Made by a program: the position numbers and the translations under genes
Notes under the pieces: generated by a model
What the model was told of the DNA's origin: nothing
Seen by the model: only the letters and a program-made list of their open reading frames with translations
The model's database searches: none
Shown: positions 57,207 to 64,000 of the stretch, one piece after another
Layout: each line of letters begins with the position of its first letter
Position numbering within the stretch: position 1 is the stretch's first letter
Source: Streptomyces termitum
GTDB lineage: Bacteria > Actinomycetota > Actinomycetes > Streptomycetales > Streptomycetaceae
DNA: 64,000 bases
Direction of reading: 5' to 3'
NCBI RefSeq assembly: GCF_014650175.1
Contig: NZ_BMUL01000003.1
Span: 1 to 64,000 of the forward strand

Positions 57207-59120
57207 TCAGACGCGGGTCGGCAGCTCGAACCAGACGACCTTGCCGCCCGACAGCCGGGTCGCACCCCACCGCCGCGCCAGCCGGTTCACCAGGAACAGG
57301 CCGCGTCCGCCCTCGTCCGTCTCCCGCGCCCGCCGCTGCCGGGGCAGCTGCGGGGAGTCGTCGCCGACCTCGCAGCGCAGCACGTCGGTCTTGAGCAGCC
57401 GCAAGGTCACCGGCCGCTCCGCGTACCGCACCGCGTTGGTCACGACCTCGCTGATCAGCAGCTCGACCGAGTCCGTCAGCTCCTCCAGGCCCCAGCGGGC
57501 CAGCGCCCGCCGGGCCAGCCGCCGCGCCCGGCCCGGCGCCGCGTCCTCCGGTTCCAGGAACCAGTACGCCACGTCGCTCGGCGCGATCCCGTCGAAGCGG
57601 GCCGCGAGCAGCGCGATGTCGTCGTCCCGGTCACCGGGGCCCAGCATGTCGAGGACATCGTCGCACAGCGCCTCCAGCGGCGGCGCGTGGTCCGGGCCGG
57701 TCAGCTGGGCCGTCGCCGCGAGGCGCTCCCGCAGCTGCTCGATCCCGCTGGAGACGTCCCGCAGCCGGGACTCCACCAGGCCGTCGGTGTACAGCAGCAG
57801 CGTCGCACCGGCCGGGGCGTCCAGCTCGACCGCCTCGAAGTCGACCCCGCCGACGCCGATCGGGGCGCCCGCGGGCACCCGCAGCACCTCCGCCCGGCCG
57901 CCCAGGTGGAGCAGTATCGGCGGCGGATGGCCCGCGTTGGCGACCGTGATCCGGTGCGAGACCGGGTCGTAGACCGCGTACATGCAGGTCGCCATCCGGT
58001 TCTCGCCGAGCCGCTGCGCCTGCTCGTCGAGGTGGTGCAGCACCTCCTGCGGCGGCAGGTCGAGCCCGGCGAGGGTCTGCGCCGTGGTCCGCAGCTGGCC
58101 CATGATCGCGGCCGAGGTCATCGAGTGGCCCATGACGTCGCCCACCACCAGCGCCACCCGGCTGCCCGGCAGCGGGATCGCGTCGTACCAGTCGACGCCC
58201 ACCCGCGCCGTCTCGGCCGCGGGCAGGTAGCGCGAGGCGAGTTTCACACCGGTCGGCTGGGGCAGCGAGTCCGGCAGCATGGTCCGCTGGAGCTCGTCCG
58301 CGATGTACGCCTCCCGGCCGTACAGCACCGCCTTGTCGATGCCGAGCGCGGTGTGGGTGGCCAGCTGGGCGGCGACCAGCAGGTCGTCGGCCTCGAAGGC
58401 GGTCCGCTCGCCCCGCCGCAGCAGCACCGCCGCGCCGATCACCCGGCGCCGGCCGCGCAGCGGGGCCAGTATCGCCCGCGTCCCGCCCGGCAGCGGATGC
58501 TCGGGGCCGAGCAGCTCGGCCAGGGCGGTGCGGGCCGCCGCGGAGTCGCCGAAGACCGGCCGGACCCCGCGGAGCACCTCGGAGAGCGCGCTGCCGGAGC
58601 GCACCTCGCACAGCTCGGCCGCCGGGGTCGGGTCGGGATCGGGTACGAGGACGAGCTCGTCGCCCTCCAGGTCGGGAGTTAACCGCAGCCGGTCCGTGCG
58701 CCGCAGCCGCAGTACGAACGGCGACACCGGCCGCTCGTCGCCCACCGGCAGCGGGTCGCGCAGGTAGACGAGGATCTCGTCGGAGAAGGCCGGCACGGTC
58801 GCCCGGCACAGGCCGAGGACGATCTCGTCCAGGTCGAGGCCGCGGGCGATCCGCCGGGTCGCGGCGCCGACGAACCGCAGCCGGTCGCCCTCGCGCCGCC
58901 CCGGCTGCTCCGCCACGCCGCCCGCGGAGGGGGCCTTCGGCGAGACCGCCACGGCGACCGCGGGCGCGCCCTGACCGGCCGCCGGCGGCGGGGGAGCGGG
59001 CTGTACGGGGATGTCGGAGGGCAGGCCGGCGGGCGCGGCCTCCTGGCGGGGTCGCGCCTGTTCCTGGGGCCGGTCGGCCAGCGGCCGCCGGCCTTCGTGG
59101 GAGGTGGGCTGCTCCGTCAC
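57207..59120 (-). CDS. SpoIIE-type PP2C phosphatase with GAF and HATPase domains; contains a TTA codon
   Basis: This protein (637 residues from GTG 59120; 651 from GTG 59162) has a Pro-rich disordered N-terminus, a GAF domain (about 85-265 of the shorter form), a PP2C/SpoIIE phosphatase domain (DWYDAIPLPGSRVALVVGDV followed by MGHSMTSAAIMGQLR, and LLLYTDGLVESR, supplying metal-binding Asp residues) and a C-terminal anti-sigma-type ATPase (ELLISEVVTNAVRYAERP, GGRGLFLVNRL). It should dephosphorylate an anti-anti-sigma factor and may also phosphorylate or bind a partner. A TTA Leu codon at 58680-58682 makes translation depend on the bldA tRNA. Neither start has a strong ribosome-binding site. 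Confidence 0.9.
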   Translation of the reverse strand: MTEQPTSHEGRRPLADRPQEQARPRQEAAPAGLPSDIPVQPAPPPPAAGQGAPAVAVAVSPKAPSAGGVAEQPGRREGDRLRFVGAATRRIARGLDLDEIVLGLCRATVPAFSDEILVYLRDPLPVGDERPVSPFVLRLRRTDRLRLTPDLEGDELVLVPDPDPTPAAELCEVRSGSALSEVLRGVRPVFGDSAAARTALAELLGPEHPLPGGTRAILAPLRGRRRVIGAAVLLRRGERTAFEADDLLVAAQLATHTALGIDKAVLYGREAYIADELQRTMLPDSLPQPTGVKLASRYLPAAETARVGVDWYDAIPLPGSRVALVVGDVMGHSMTSAAIMGQLRTTAQTLAGLDLPPQEVLHHLDEQAQRLGENRMATCMYAVYDPVSHRITVANAGHPPPILLHLGGRAEVLRVPAGAPIGVGGVDFEAVELDAPAGATLLLYTDGLVESRLRDVSSGIEQLRERLAATAQLTGPDHAPPLEALCDDVLDMLGPGDRDDDIALLAARFDGIAPSDVAYWFLEPEDAAPGRARRLARRALARWGLEELTDSVELLISEVVTNAVRYAERPVTLRLLKTDVLRCEVGDDSPQLPRQRRARETDEGGRGLFLVNRLARRWGATRLSGGKVVWFELPTRV

Positions 59121-59419
59121 GCGTGGGATTCCGTCCGTCCGGGCCGGTGGTGCGATGCACACGCTCTTCTCGCCGATGCCGCGCCTTCGGCGGGGCTAAA
59201 CCCCCCGGGCGGGATGGATGCGGACGATCCGCGCACGGCGGCGGGCGCGGGGGGCGCGCCGCCCGGACACAGCTCCGGCACTGCTCTCCCCCTCATCGAC
59301 GACGTGCGGTGACGTGCGGTCAGTTGCTGTGCGGGTTCTTCTGCTGACGTGGCGTCCGCCCGGTGTCGGCCGCGCGGAGGACGATCCTACGTTTGGACCC
59401 CGGGGGTGCATCAAGGGTC

Positions 59420-60094
59420 TCATGACCCCAGGGGCGCGGGAGTGCGGTCCCAGTCCGCCGGAAGCACCGGAACGGACCAGTCCGGTTCGGGCCGCCACTC
59501 CTCCCAGCCGTCCCGGAAGGGCTGCCCCCACTCCTCCACCAGTGCGACGGCGGCGGCCCCGGCGGCCCGCACGCGGGCGGCGAGGGCGGGGTCCATCAGA
59601 CCGGCCCGCTGGGCCTGGGCGAACTCGTCCTCGTCCCGCCACAGCCAGCTGTGGTCGGGGTAGACGGAGATGTCGAGGAAGTGGTCCTCGGAGTCGACGC
59701 CGCCGGACCACCGCCGGCGCGGCTCCTCCAGGTTCACGTACCAGCTGCGGAAGCGCCAGCCGCGCTCCCAGAAGAGCCAGACGGACCACGGGTCGGCGGG
59801 CCGGGCCAGCTTGAGGACGCCGCTGCCGGCCCACCGGGCCCGCTCGGTGGTGCGGGGCGCGGTGTAGCGGGTGGCGAGCGGCTCGTCGTGGACGGAGGTG
59901 CCGTCGGCGAGGACCGGCCGCACGCACTCGGTGCCGGGCGCCATCCAGACGGCGAGCAGCTCGGGCGTGTCGCGGACCACGGTCACCGGACGGCAGATGT
60001 GCACCGCGTCGGTGCCCACGCCACGGTAGCGCCAGAGGATGTGCTCCCCCGGCGCCCAGTGCTGGATGTGGCCCGAACCGTCCGATCCCGTCAT
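59420..60094 (-). CDS. DUF402 domain protein
   Basis: This 224-residue soluble protein has the DUF402 barrel: GEHILWRYRGVGTDAVHICR, WSVWLFWERGWRFRSWYVNL followed by EEPRRRWSGGVDSEDHFLDI, with a run of acidic residues (DEDEFAQAQRAG). The family includes nucleotide-diphosphate hydrolases and FomD, with metal-bound Asp and Glu residues in the DSEDHFLD region. The substrate here is unknown. TAAGAT lies 6 nt before ATG 60094, suggesting a leaderless mRNA. The 299 nt between it and the phosphatase start contain promoters only as far as I can see. Confidence 0.87.
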   Translation of the reverse strand: MTGSDGSGHIQHWAPGEHILWRYRGVGTDAVHICRPVTVVRDTPELLAVWMAPGTECVRPVLADGTSVHDEPLATRYTAPRTTERARWAGSGVLKLARPADPWSVWLFWERGWRFRSWYVNLEEPRRRWSGGVDSEDHFLDISVYPDHSWLWRDEDEFAQAQRAGLMDPALAARVRAAGAAAVALVEEWGQPFRDGWEEWRPEPDWSVPVLPADWDRTPAPLGS

Positions 60095-60100
60095 GGGCAG

Positions 60101-60106
60101 ATCTTA
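60101..60106 (-). promoter_or_regulatory. -10 box TAAGAT, leaderless DUF402 start
   Basis: On the minus strand TAAGAT ends 6 nt before ATG 60094, with no ribosome-binding site. The remaining 230 nt up to the fumC stop show no gene. Confidence 0.55.
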
Positions 60107-60334
60107 GGCCGACCGGCACATGGGGGGTGGGAGAAGGAGCGGGGCTGGGTGCGTGCGGCTGCAAGGCGGAGGACCGAGGCATGGCGGAGCCACGGTGAGG
60201 GACGACAACGCCGCAGATGCGCGTGCCCGGCCCCGCGACGCCGCCCCCCAGGTGCCGGCCGGCCTGAGGGGGCGCGCTCCCATCGGCGCTGCGACACGGG
60301 TCACGGATGAGTCACCTGTGGGGTACGGCTCCGT

Positions 60335-61735
60335 TCACGGCCGTGTCATCCGCAGGACGTCGAGGGCCTCGTCGAGCTGTTCGAGGGTGAGGTCGCCGCG
60401 CTCCACGTGCCCGGCCTCCAGGACGACCTCGCGGATGGTCTTGCGCTCGGCCAGCGACCGCTTGGCGATCCGGGCGGCCTCCTCGTAGCCGAGGTACCTG
60501 TTCAGGGGGGTGACGACGGAGGGGGAGGACTCGGCGTACTCGCGGGCCCGCTCGGCGTTGGCGGTGACGCCGTCGACGGTGCGGTCGGCGAGCAGCCGGG
60601 AGGCGTTGGCCAGGAGGCGTACGGACTCCAGGAGGTTTCTGGCCATGACCGGGATCATCACGTTGAGCTCGAAGTTCCCGGAGGCGCCGGCCGTCGCGAC
60701 GGTGGTGTCGTTCCCGGTCACCTGGGCGGCGACCATGAGGACCGCCTCGGGGATCACCGGGTTCACCTTGCCCGGCATGATCGAGGAGCCGGGCTGGAGG
60801 TCGGGGAGGTTGATCTCGGCCAGGCCGGTGCGGGGGCCGCTGGCCATCCAGCGCAGATCGTTGGCGATCTTGGTGAGGGAGACGGCGACGGTCCTGAGCT
60901 GGCCGGAGGTCTCCACCAGGGCGTCGCGGGCGCCCTGGGCCTCGAAGTGGTCGCGGGCCTCGGTGAAGGGCAGGCCGGTGGCGCGGGCGACCTCGGCGAT
61001 GACGGCGGCCGAGAAGCCGGGCGGGGTGTTGATGCCGGTGCCGACGGCGGTGCCGCCGAGCGGCAGTTCGGCGAGCCGGGGGAGGGCCGAGCGCAGCCGC
61101 TCGATCCCGTACCTGACCTGGGCCGCGTAGCCGCCGAACTCCTGGCCCAGGGTGACCGGGGTGGCGTCCATCAGATGCGTACGACCGGACTTCACGACCG
61201 ACGCGAATTCGGCCGATTTTCGCTCCAGGGCGGCGGCCAGGTGGTCGAGGGCGGGGATCAGGTCGCGGGTGACGGCGGCGGTGGCCGCGATGTGCACGGA
61301 GGAGGGGAAGACGTCGTTGGACGACTGGGAGGCGTTCACGTGGTCGTTGGGGTGGACCGCGCGATCGGCGGGGAGCCGCTCGCCGGCGAGGGTGGCGAGG
61401 ACCTCGTTGGTGTTCATGTTGGAGGAGGTGCCGGAGCCGGTCTGGAAGACGTCGACGGGGAACTGGTCGTCCCAGCGGCCCTCGGCGACCTCCTCGGCGG
61501 CGGCCTCGATCGCCTCGGCCCGGTCCCGGTCGAGGACGCCGAGCCCGGCGTTGACCCGGGCGGCGGCGGCCTTGATCCGGGCCAGCGCCTCGATGTGGGC
61601 GCGCTCCAGGCGTACGCCGCTGACCGGGAAGTTCTCCACGGCCCGCTGGGTCTGGGCGCGCCACTTGGCGCGGGCGGGGACCCGGACCTCGCCCATCGAG
61701 TCGTGTTCGGTGCGGTAGCCGTCGGCGTCGTTCAT
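60335..61735 (-). CDS. fumC: Class II fumarate hydratase FumC
   Basis: This 466-residue TCA-cycle enzyme interconverts fumarate and malate without an iron-sulfur cluster. It has the superfamily signature [52 protein letters not shown] and [20 protein letters not shown], whose His is the catalytic base. The C-terminal end ([20 protein letters not shown]) is that of FumC. ATG 61735 has AGGAGG 8 bases upstream; the frame is open further up but has no such signal. It is divergent from the SGNH hydrolase gene. Confidence 0.96.
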   Translation of the reverse strand: MNDADGYRTEHDSMGEVRVPARAKWRAQTQRAVENFPVSGVRLERAHIEALARIKAAAARVNAGLGVLDRDRAEAIEAAAEEVAEGRWDDQFPVDVFQTGSGTSSNMNTNEVLATLAGERLPADRAVHPNDHVNASQSSNDVFPSSVHIAATAAVTRDLIPALDHLAAALERKSAEFASVVKSGRTHLMDATPVTLGQEFGGYAAQVRYGIERLRSALPRLAELPLGGTAVGTGINTPPGFSAAVIAEVARATGLPFTEARDHFEAQGARDALVETSGQLRTVAVSLTKIANDLRWMASGPRTGLAEINLPDLQPGSSIMPGKVNPVIPEAVLMVAAQVTGNDTTVATAGASGNFELNVMIPVMARNLLESVRLLANASRLLADRTVDGVTANAERAREYAESSPSVVTPLNRYLGYEEAARIAKRSLAERKTIREVVLEAGHVERGDLTLEQLDEALDVLRMTRP

Positions 61736-61838
61736 GGTGAACCTCCTGAAAAAGATGAGCACTTGTCTTGTTCGATGTATTCCCAAGGCGCGTACCGGCC
61801 AGTAAAAACCGTGGGTAACCCCACTTCCAGGAGGCGCA

Positions 61839-63368
61839 GTGACGCGCACCAGGTACAGACTCCGGTGGCCCATCGCCGCCGTCGCCGCGGCAGCCGCCGC
61901 ACTCGGCACCATGACCGCCGCCGCCCCCGCGGGCGCGGCCGGAACCGGGACGACGGCCGCCGTCGCCTCCGTCCCCCTTCCCCCCGCCCTGGAGAGCATC
62001 CGGGCGGCCGAGGCCACCAGGATCTACGGCAGCCCCGAGGAGCGCCCCCTCGACCAGCGCAAGACCGGCCTGATCTCGCTGGGCGACAGCGAGATCTCCG
62101 GCGAGGGCGTCGGCACCTACGAGTCCCCCACGAACGGCCCCAGCAACTGGTGCCACCGCTCGCCGGACGCCGCCATCCACCGCACCGGCATCCCCGCCGA
62201 CCTCACCTTCAACGTCGCCTGCTCCGGCGCCTACACCGGGAACATCCGGATCGGCGGCTCCAAGCAGTACGCCGACGAACTGGTCCAGAGCGACAGCCTC
62301 GCCATCAAGGCCCGCAACACCCGCATCAAGATGGTGCTGCTCGTCGCCGGGGCCAACGACGACCTCCAGTTCGGTCCCGTCATGACCGACTGCGTCACCC
62401 GCTACGTGCTCAGCCAGGGCACCTGCGAGCCCAAGTACGCCCCCGGCTGGCAGGCCCGCGTCGACGGCCTGGTGCCCAAGGTCGAGCAGACCGTCCGCGA
62501 CCTCAAGACCGTCATGCGCGACGCGGGCTACGCCGACGGCGACTACAAGCTCGTCGTCATGGGCTACCCCAGCCCCATCGGCCCCGACTTCAACGACAAC
62601 CCGAACTTCCCGGGCAAGCTGATCTGCGGCGGCATGGGCTACGACTCCGACACCAAGTGGGGCCGCAACACCGCCGTCCCGGCCTTCGAGCGCGGCATGC
62701 GTAAGGTCGCCGCCTCCACCGGCGCCGTCTACCTCGACAACTCGCGGCTCTTCCAGGGCCACGAGGTGTGCATGGAGGACACCTGGGCCCGGGGCCTCTT
62801 CATCGACCTCTCCAAGCCCGGCGGGATCGACGAGAACACCACCCGCCAGTCCTTCCACCCCAACAAGAGCGGCCACGCCGCCTTCGCCTCCTGCCTGACC
62901 CAGCTCTACGGCTCCGGCCTGCGCGAGGCGAGCTGCGCCGACGTCAACTCCTCCGGCACGCCGACCCTCTTCCCGGTCGCCTGGGACGACGTCTACCGGC
63001 CGCTGCGCAACGAGGCCACCGGCAACTGCCTGGACGTCAACGCCTCCGAGTCCGCCAACGGCACCGCCGTCCTCGGCTGGGACTGCCACGGCGGCCGCAA
63101 CCAGGGCTGGTGGTACGACTCCGCCCGGCAGACGGTCCACACCGAACTGACCCAGGACCGCTGCCTCGACGTGCCCGGCGCCGTCTACCAGGCGGGCAAG
63201 GCGCTCATCATCTGGAACTGCGGCGGCGCCGCCAACCAGAAGTTCGTCCGCGACGGCGCCACCCTCCGGCCCGCCGCCGCCACCGGCCTCTGCCTCACGC
63301 AGGGCGCCGCGAAGGAGCCGGTCCGGCTCCAGACCTGCAACGGCTCCGCGAACCAGAAGTTCGCCTAG
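61839..63368 (+). CDS. Secreted SGNH/GDSL hydrolase with C-terminal ricin-type lectin domain
   Basis: This 509-residue secreted protein has a signal peptide (cleavage near AGA-AG, residue 34) and an SGNH hydrolase domain (about 75-365): catalytic Ser84 in [13 protein letters not shown], the oxyanion Asn in [13 protein letters not shown] and the His in [13 protein letters not shown] ricin B-type trefoil follows (about 385-509) with repeated QW-like motifs [40 protein letters not shown] and [20 protein letters not shown]. It probably deacylates a polysaccharide or lipid bound by the lectin. GTG 61839 has AGGAGG upstream. Confidence 0.92.
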   Translation: MTRTRYRLRWPIAAVAAAAAALGTMTAAAPAGAAGTGTTAAVASVPLPPALESIRAAEATRIYGSPEERPLDQRKTGLISLGDSEISGEGVGTYESPTNGPSNWCHRSPDAAIHRTGIPADLTFNVACSGAYTGNIRIGGSKQYADELVQSDSLAIKARNTRIKMVLLVAGANDDLQFGPVMTDCVTRYVLSQGTCEPKYAPGWQARVDGLVPKVEQTVRDLKTVMRDAGYADGDYKLVVMGYPSPIGPDFNDNPNFPGKLICGGMGYDSDTKWGRNTAVPAFERGMRKVAASTGAVYLDNSRLFQGHEVCMEDTWARGLFIDLSKPGGIDENTTRQSFHPNKSGHAAFASCLTQLYGSGLREASCADVNSSGTPTLFPVAWDDVYRPLRNEATGNCLDVNASESANGTAVLGWDCHGGRNQGWWYDSARQTVHTELTQDRCLDVPGAVYQAGKALIIWNCGGAANQKFVRDGATLRPAAATGLCLTQGAAKEPVRLQTCNGSANQKFA

Positions 63369-63386
63369 CCGCCGGGTCCCAGGACG

Positions 63387-63424
63387 CCGTGGCCCCCCGT
63401 CCGGTGCGGGACGGGGGGCCACGG
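63387..63424. terminator. Bidirectional 16-bp terminator
   Basis: 63387-63402 pairs perfectly with 63409-63424 around a 6-nt loop, followed by CCTTTTCC, between convergent genes. Confidence 0.82.
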
Positions 63425-63439
63425 CCTTTTCCGTACGGT

Positions 63440-64000
63440 TCAGCTGGCCTTCAGGGTCGACCTCGCCAGCTCGTACGCGGCGACCACCCGGTCCTCCTCC
63501 GCGTCCACGCCGTCGAGTTGCACGACGACCACGCCCTCGCCGGTCCCCGTCGCGAAGGCCCGCCCGTCGTACCACTCCTCCAGGAGTTCGCTGTACGCGG
63601 AGTAGCGGGCCTCCACGACGGGCACGCCGCCCACCGCCGCCTCCGTCAGGGCGAGCCCCTTGTTCTTCTCGGTCTTCACGAAGGCGTCAAGCGCGGCCCG
63701 GGCCGGGCCCTTCGGCGCCTTCCACACCCGCAGGAAGGCGGTGTCGCCGGACTTCCGCGCCTTCACCTCGCAGGTGAGCAGGGCCGGGCCCCGCTTCACC
63801 AGCGCGGCGAGTTCGGCGTCGACCGACACCGGCTCCCACTTCTCCGCGAGGGAGAAGGAGACGGGCAGCGGGCAGGCACTCCCCGGGCCGCCGACCGACC
63901 CGGCGGCCTTCGCGGCCGGGGCGGACGGCGTGGCCGGGGTGGCCGGAACGGCCTGGGAGGAGGGCGCGGCGGACGGGGCGGCGTCCGGTTCCGGGGCCGT
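63440..64000 (-). CDS. Secreted or lipid-anchored protein of unknown function, 3' part (start outside window)
   Basis: The minus-strand frame is open to the right edge, so the start is missing. The visible part begins with a Pro/Ala/Ser-rich linker (PSAAPSSQAVPATPATPSAP), then a folded domain starting GGPGSACPLPVSFSLAEKWE and continuing VKRGPALLTCEVKARKSGD, LEEWYDGRAFATGTGEGVVV and VVAAYELARSTLKAS. A linker of this kind after a signal peptide is typical of actinobacterial lipoproteins, with LpqN/LpqT-like layout. An internal ATG at 63829 is not the start, because the fold continues upstream of it. Function unknown. Confidence 0.7.
   Translation of the reverse strand, partial: TAPEPDAAPSAAPSSQAVPATPATPSAPAAKAAGSVGGPGSACPLPVSFSLAEKWEPVSVDAELAALVKRGPALLTCEVKARKSGDTAFLRVWKAPKGPARAALDAFVKTEKNKGLALTEAAVGGVPVVEARYSAYSELLEEWYDGRAFATGTGEGVVVVQLDGVDAEEDRVVAAYELARSTLKAS

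Overview
The window is chromosomal DNA of a Streptomyces or a very close relative. The evidence is extreme GC content with G/C-ending codons, GTG starts, many overlapping stop/start pairs, a chaplin, a MelD-type tyrosinase with its caddie protein, a DasR-type operator in front of a family-18 chitinase, an oxyR-ahpCD locus, and a TTA (bldA-type) codon in only one of the genes. I see no insertion sequence, prophage, CRISPR array, tRNA or rRNA. The content is ordinary chromosomal and developmental.

Layout. 1-3.1 kb: surface and morphology genes, namely the 3' end of a sortase-anchored Pro/Thr-repeat protein, a small secreted protein, a chaplin, and the tyrosinase pair melD1-melD2. 3.2-9.8 kb: a DUF5949 protein, a vitamin K epoxide reductase-like membrane protein, a GH26-like secreted glycosidase, a TetR regulator, a PAQR/hemolysin III protein, GTP-dependent PEP carboxykinase and a Tat-secreted poly-gamma-glutamate hydrolase-like protein. 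9.8-14.3 kb: a tightly overlapping four-gene operon (substrate-binding-like protein, TelA, substrate-binding/VWA lipoprotein, XpaC-like membrane protein), which is the best candidate here for an under-described system. 14.4-18.8 kb: a DUF4232 lipoprotein, an SCO4983-like protein, an alanine-type aminotransferase and an MptB-like mannosyltransferase. 18.9-24.2 kb: a D-amino-acid utilisation block (D-aminoacylase, PLP-dependent deaminase/aldolase, PfkB kinase, IclR regulator, RidA). 24.2-28.2 kb: a small acidic protein, an M14 carboxypeptidase and the chitinase.

28.5-41.3 kb is a Tad/Flp pilus locus: a zinc-ribbon protein, CpaB, a CpaE/TadZ-like ATPase, two TadE-like pseudopilins, TadA, TadB, TadC, the Flp pilin, a TadG-like protein, a lipoprotein and an OmpA-domain protein. 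After a short insertion (unknown protein, PIG-V-like mannosyltransferase) come DUF192 and the A24 prepilin peptidase, transcribed divergently. A probable 6C RNA follows the peptidase.

41.6-48.6 kb: aldo/keto reductase, cis-prenyltransferase, PIN-PhoH protein, a secreted transglycosylase-like protein behind a structured leader, an AI-2E family permease and a small membrane protein. 48.7-50.9 kb: ahpD-ahpC divergent from oxyR. 50.9-54.5 kb: a PadR-controlled ABC exporter. 54.9-64.0 kb: a class A penicillin-binding protein, a PP2C phosphatase/anti-sigma-type kinase with the TTA codon, a DUF402 protein, fumarase C, a ricin-domain SGNH hydrolase and the 3' part of a secreted or lipoprotein gene.

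Recurring regulatory features are perfect GC hairpins between convergent genes and at least nine genes whose -10 hexamer ends 6-8 nt before the start codon, which implies leaderless transcripts. All family assignments come from reading the proteins. No database search was possible, and locus names of other species are recalled from memory.
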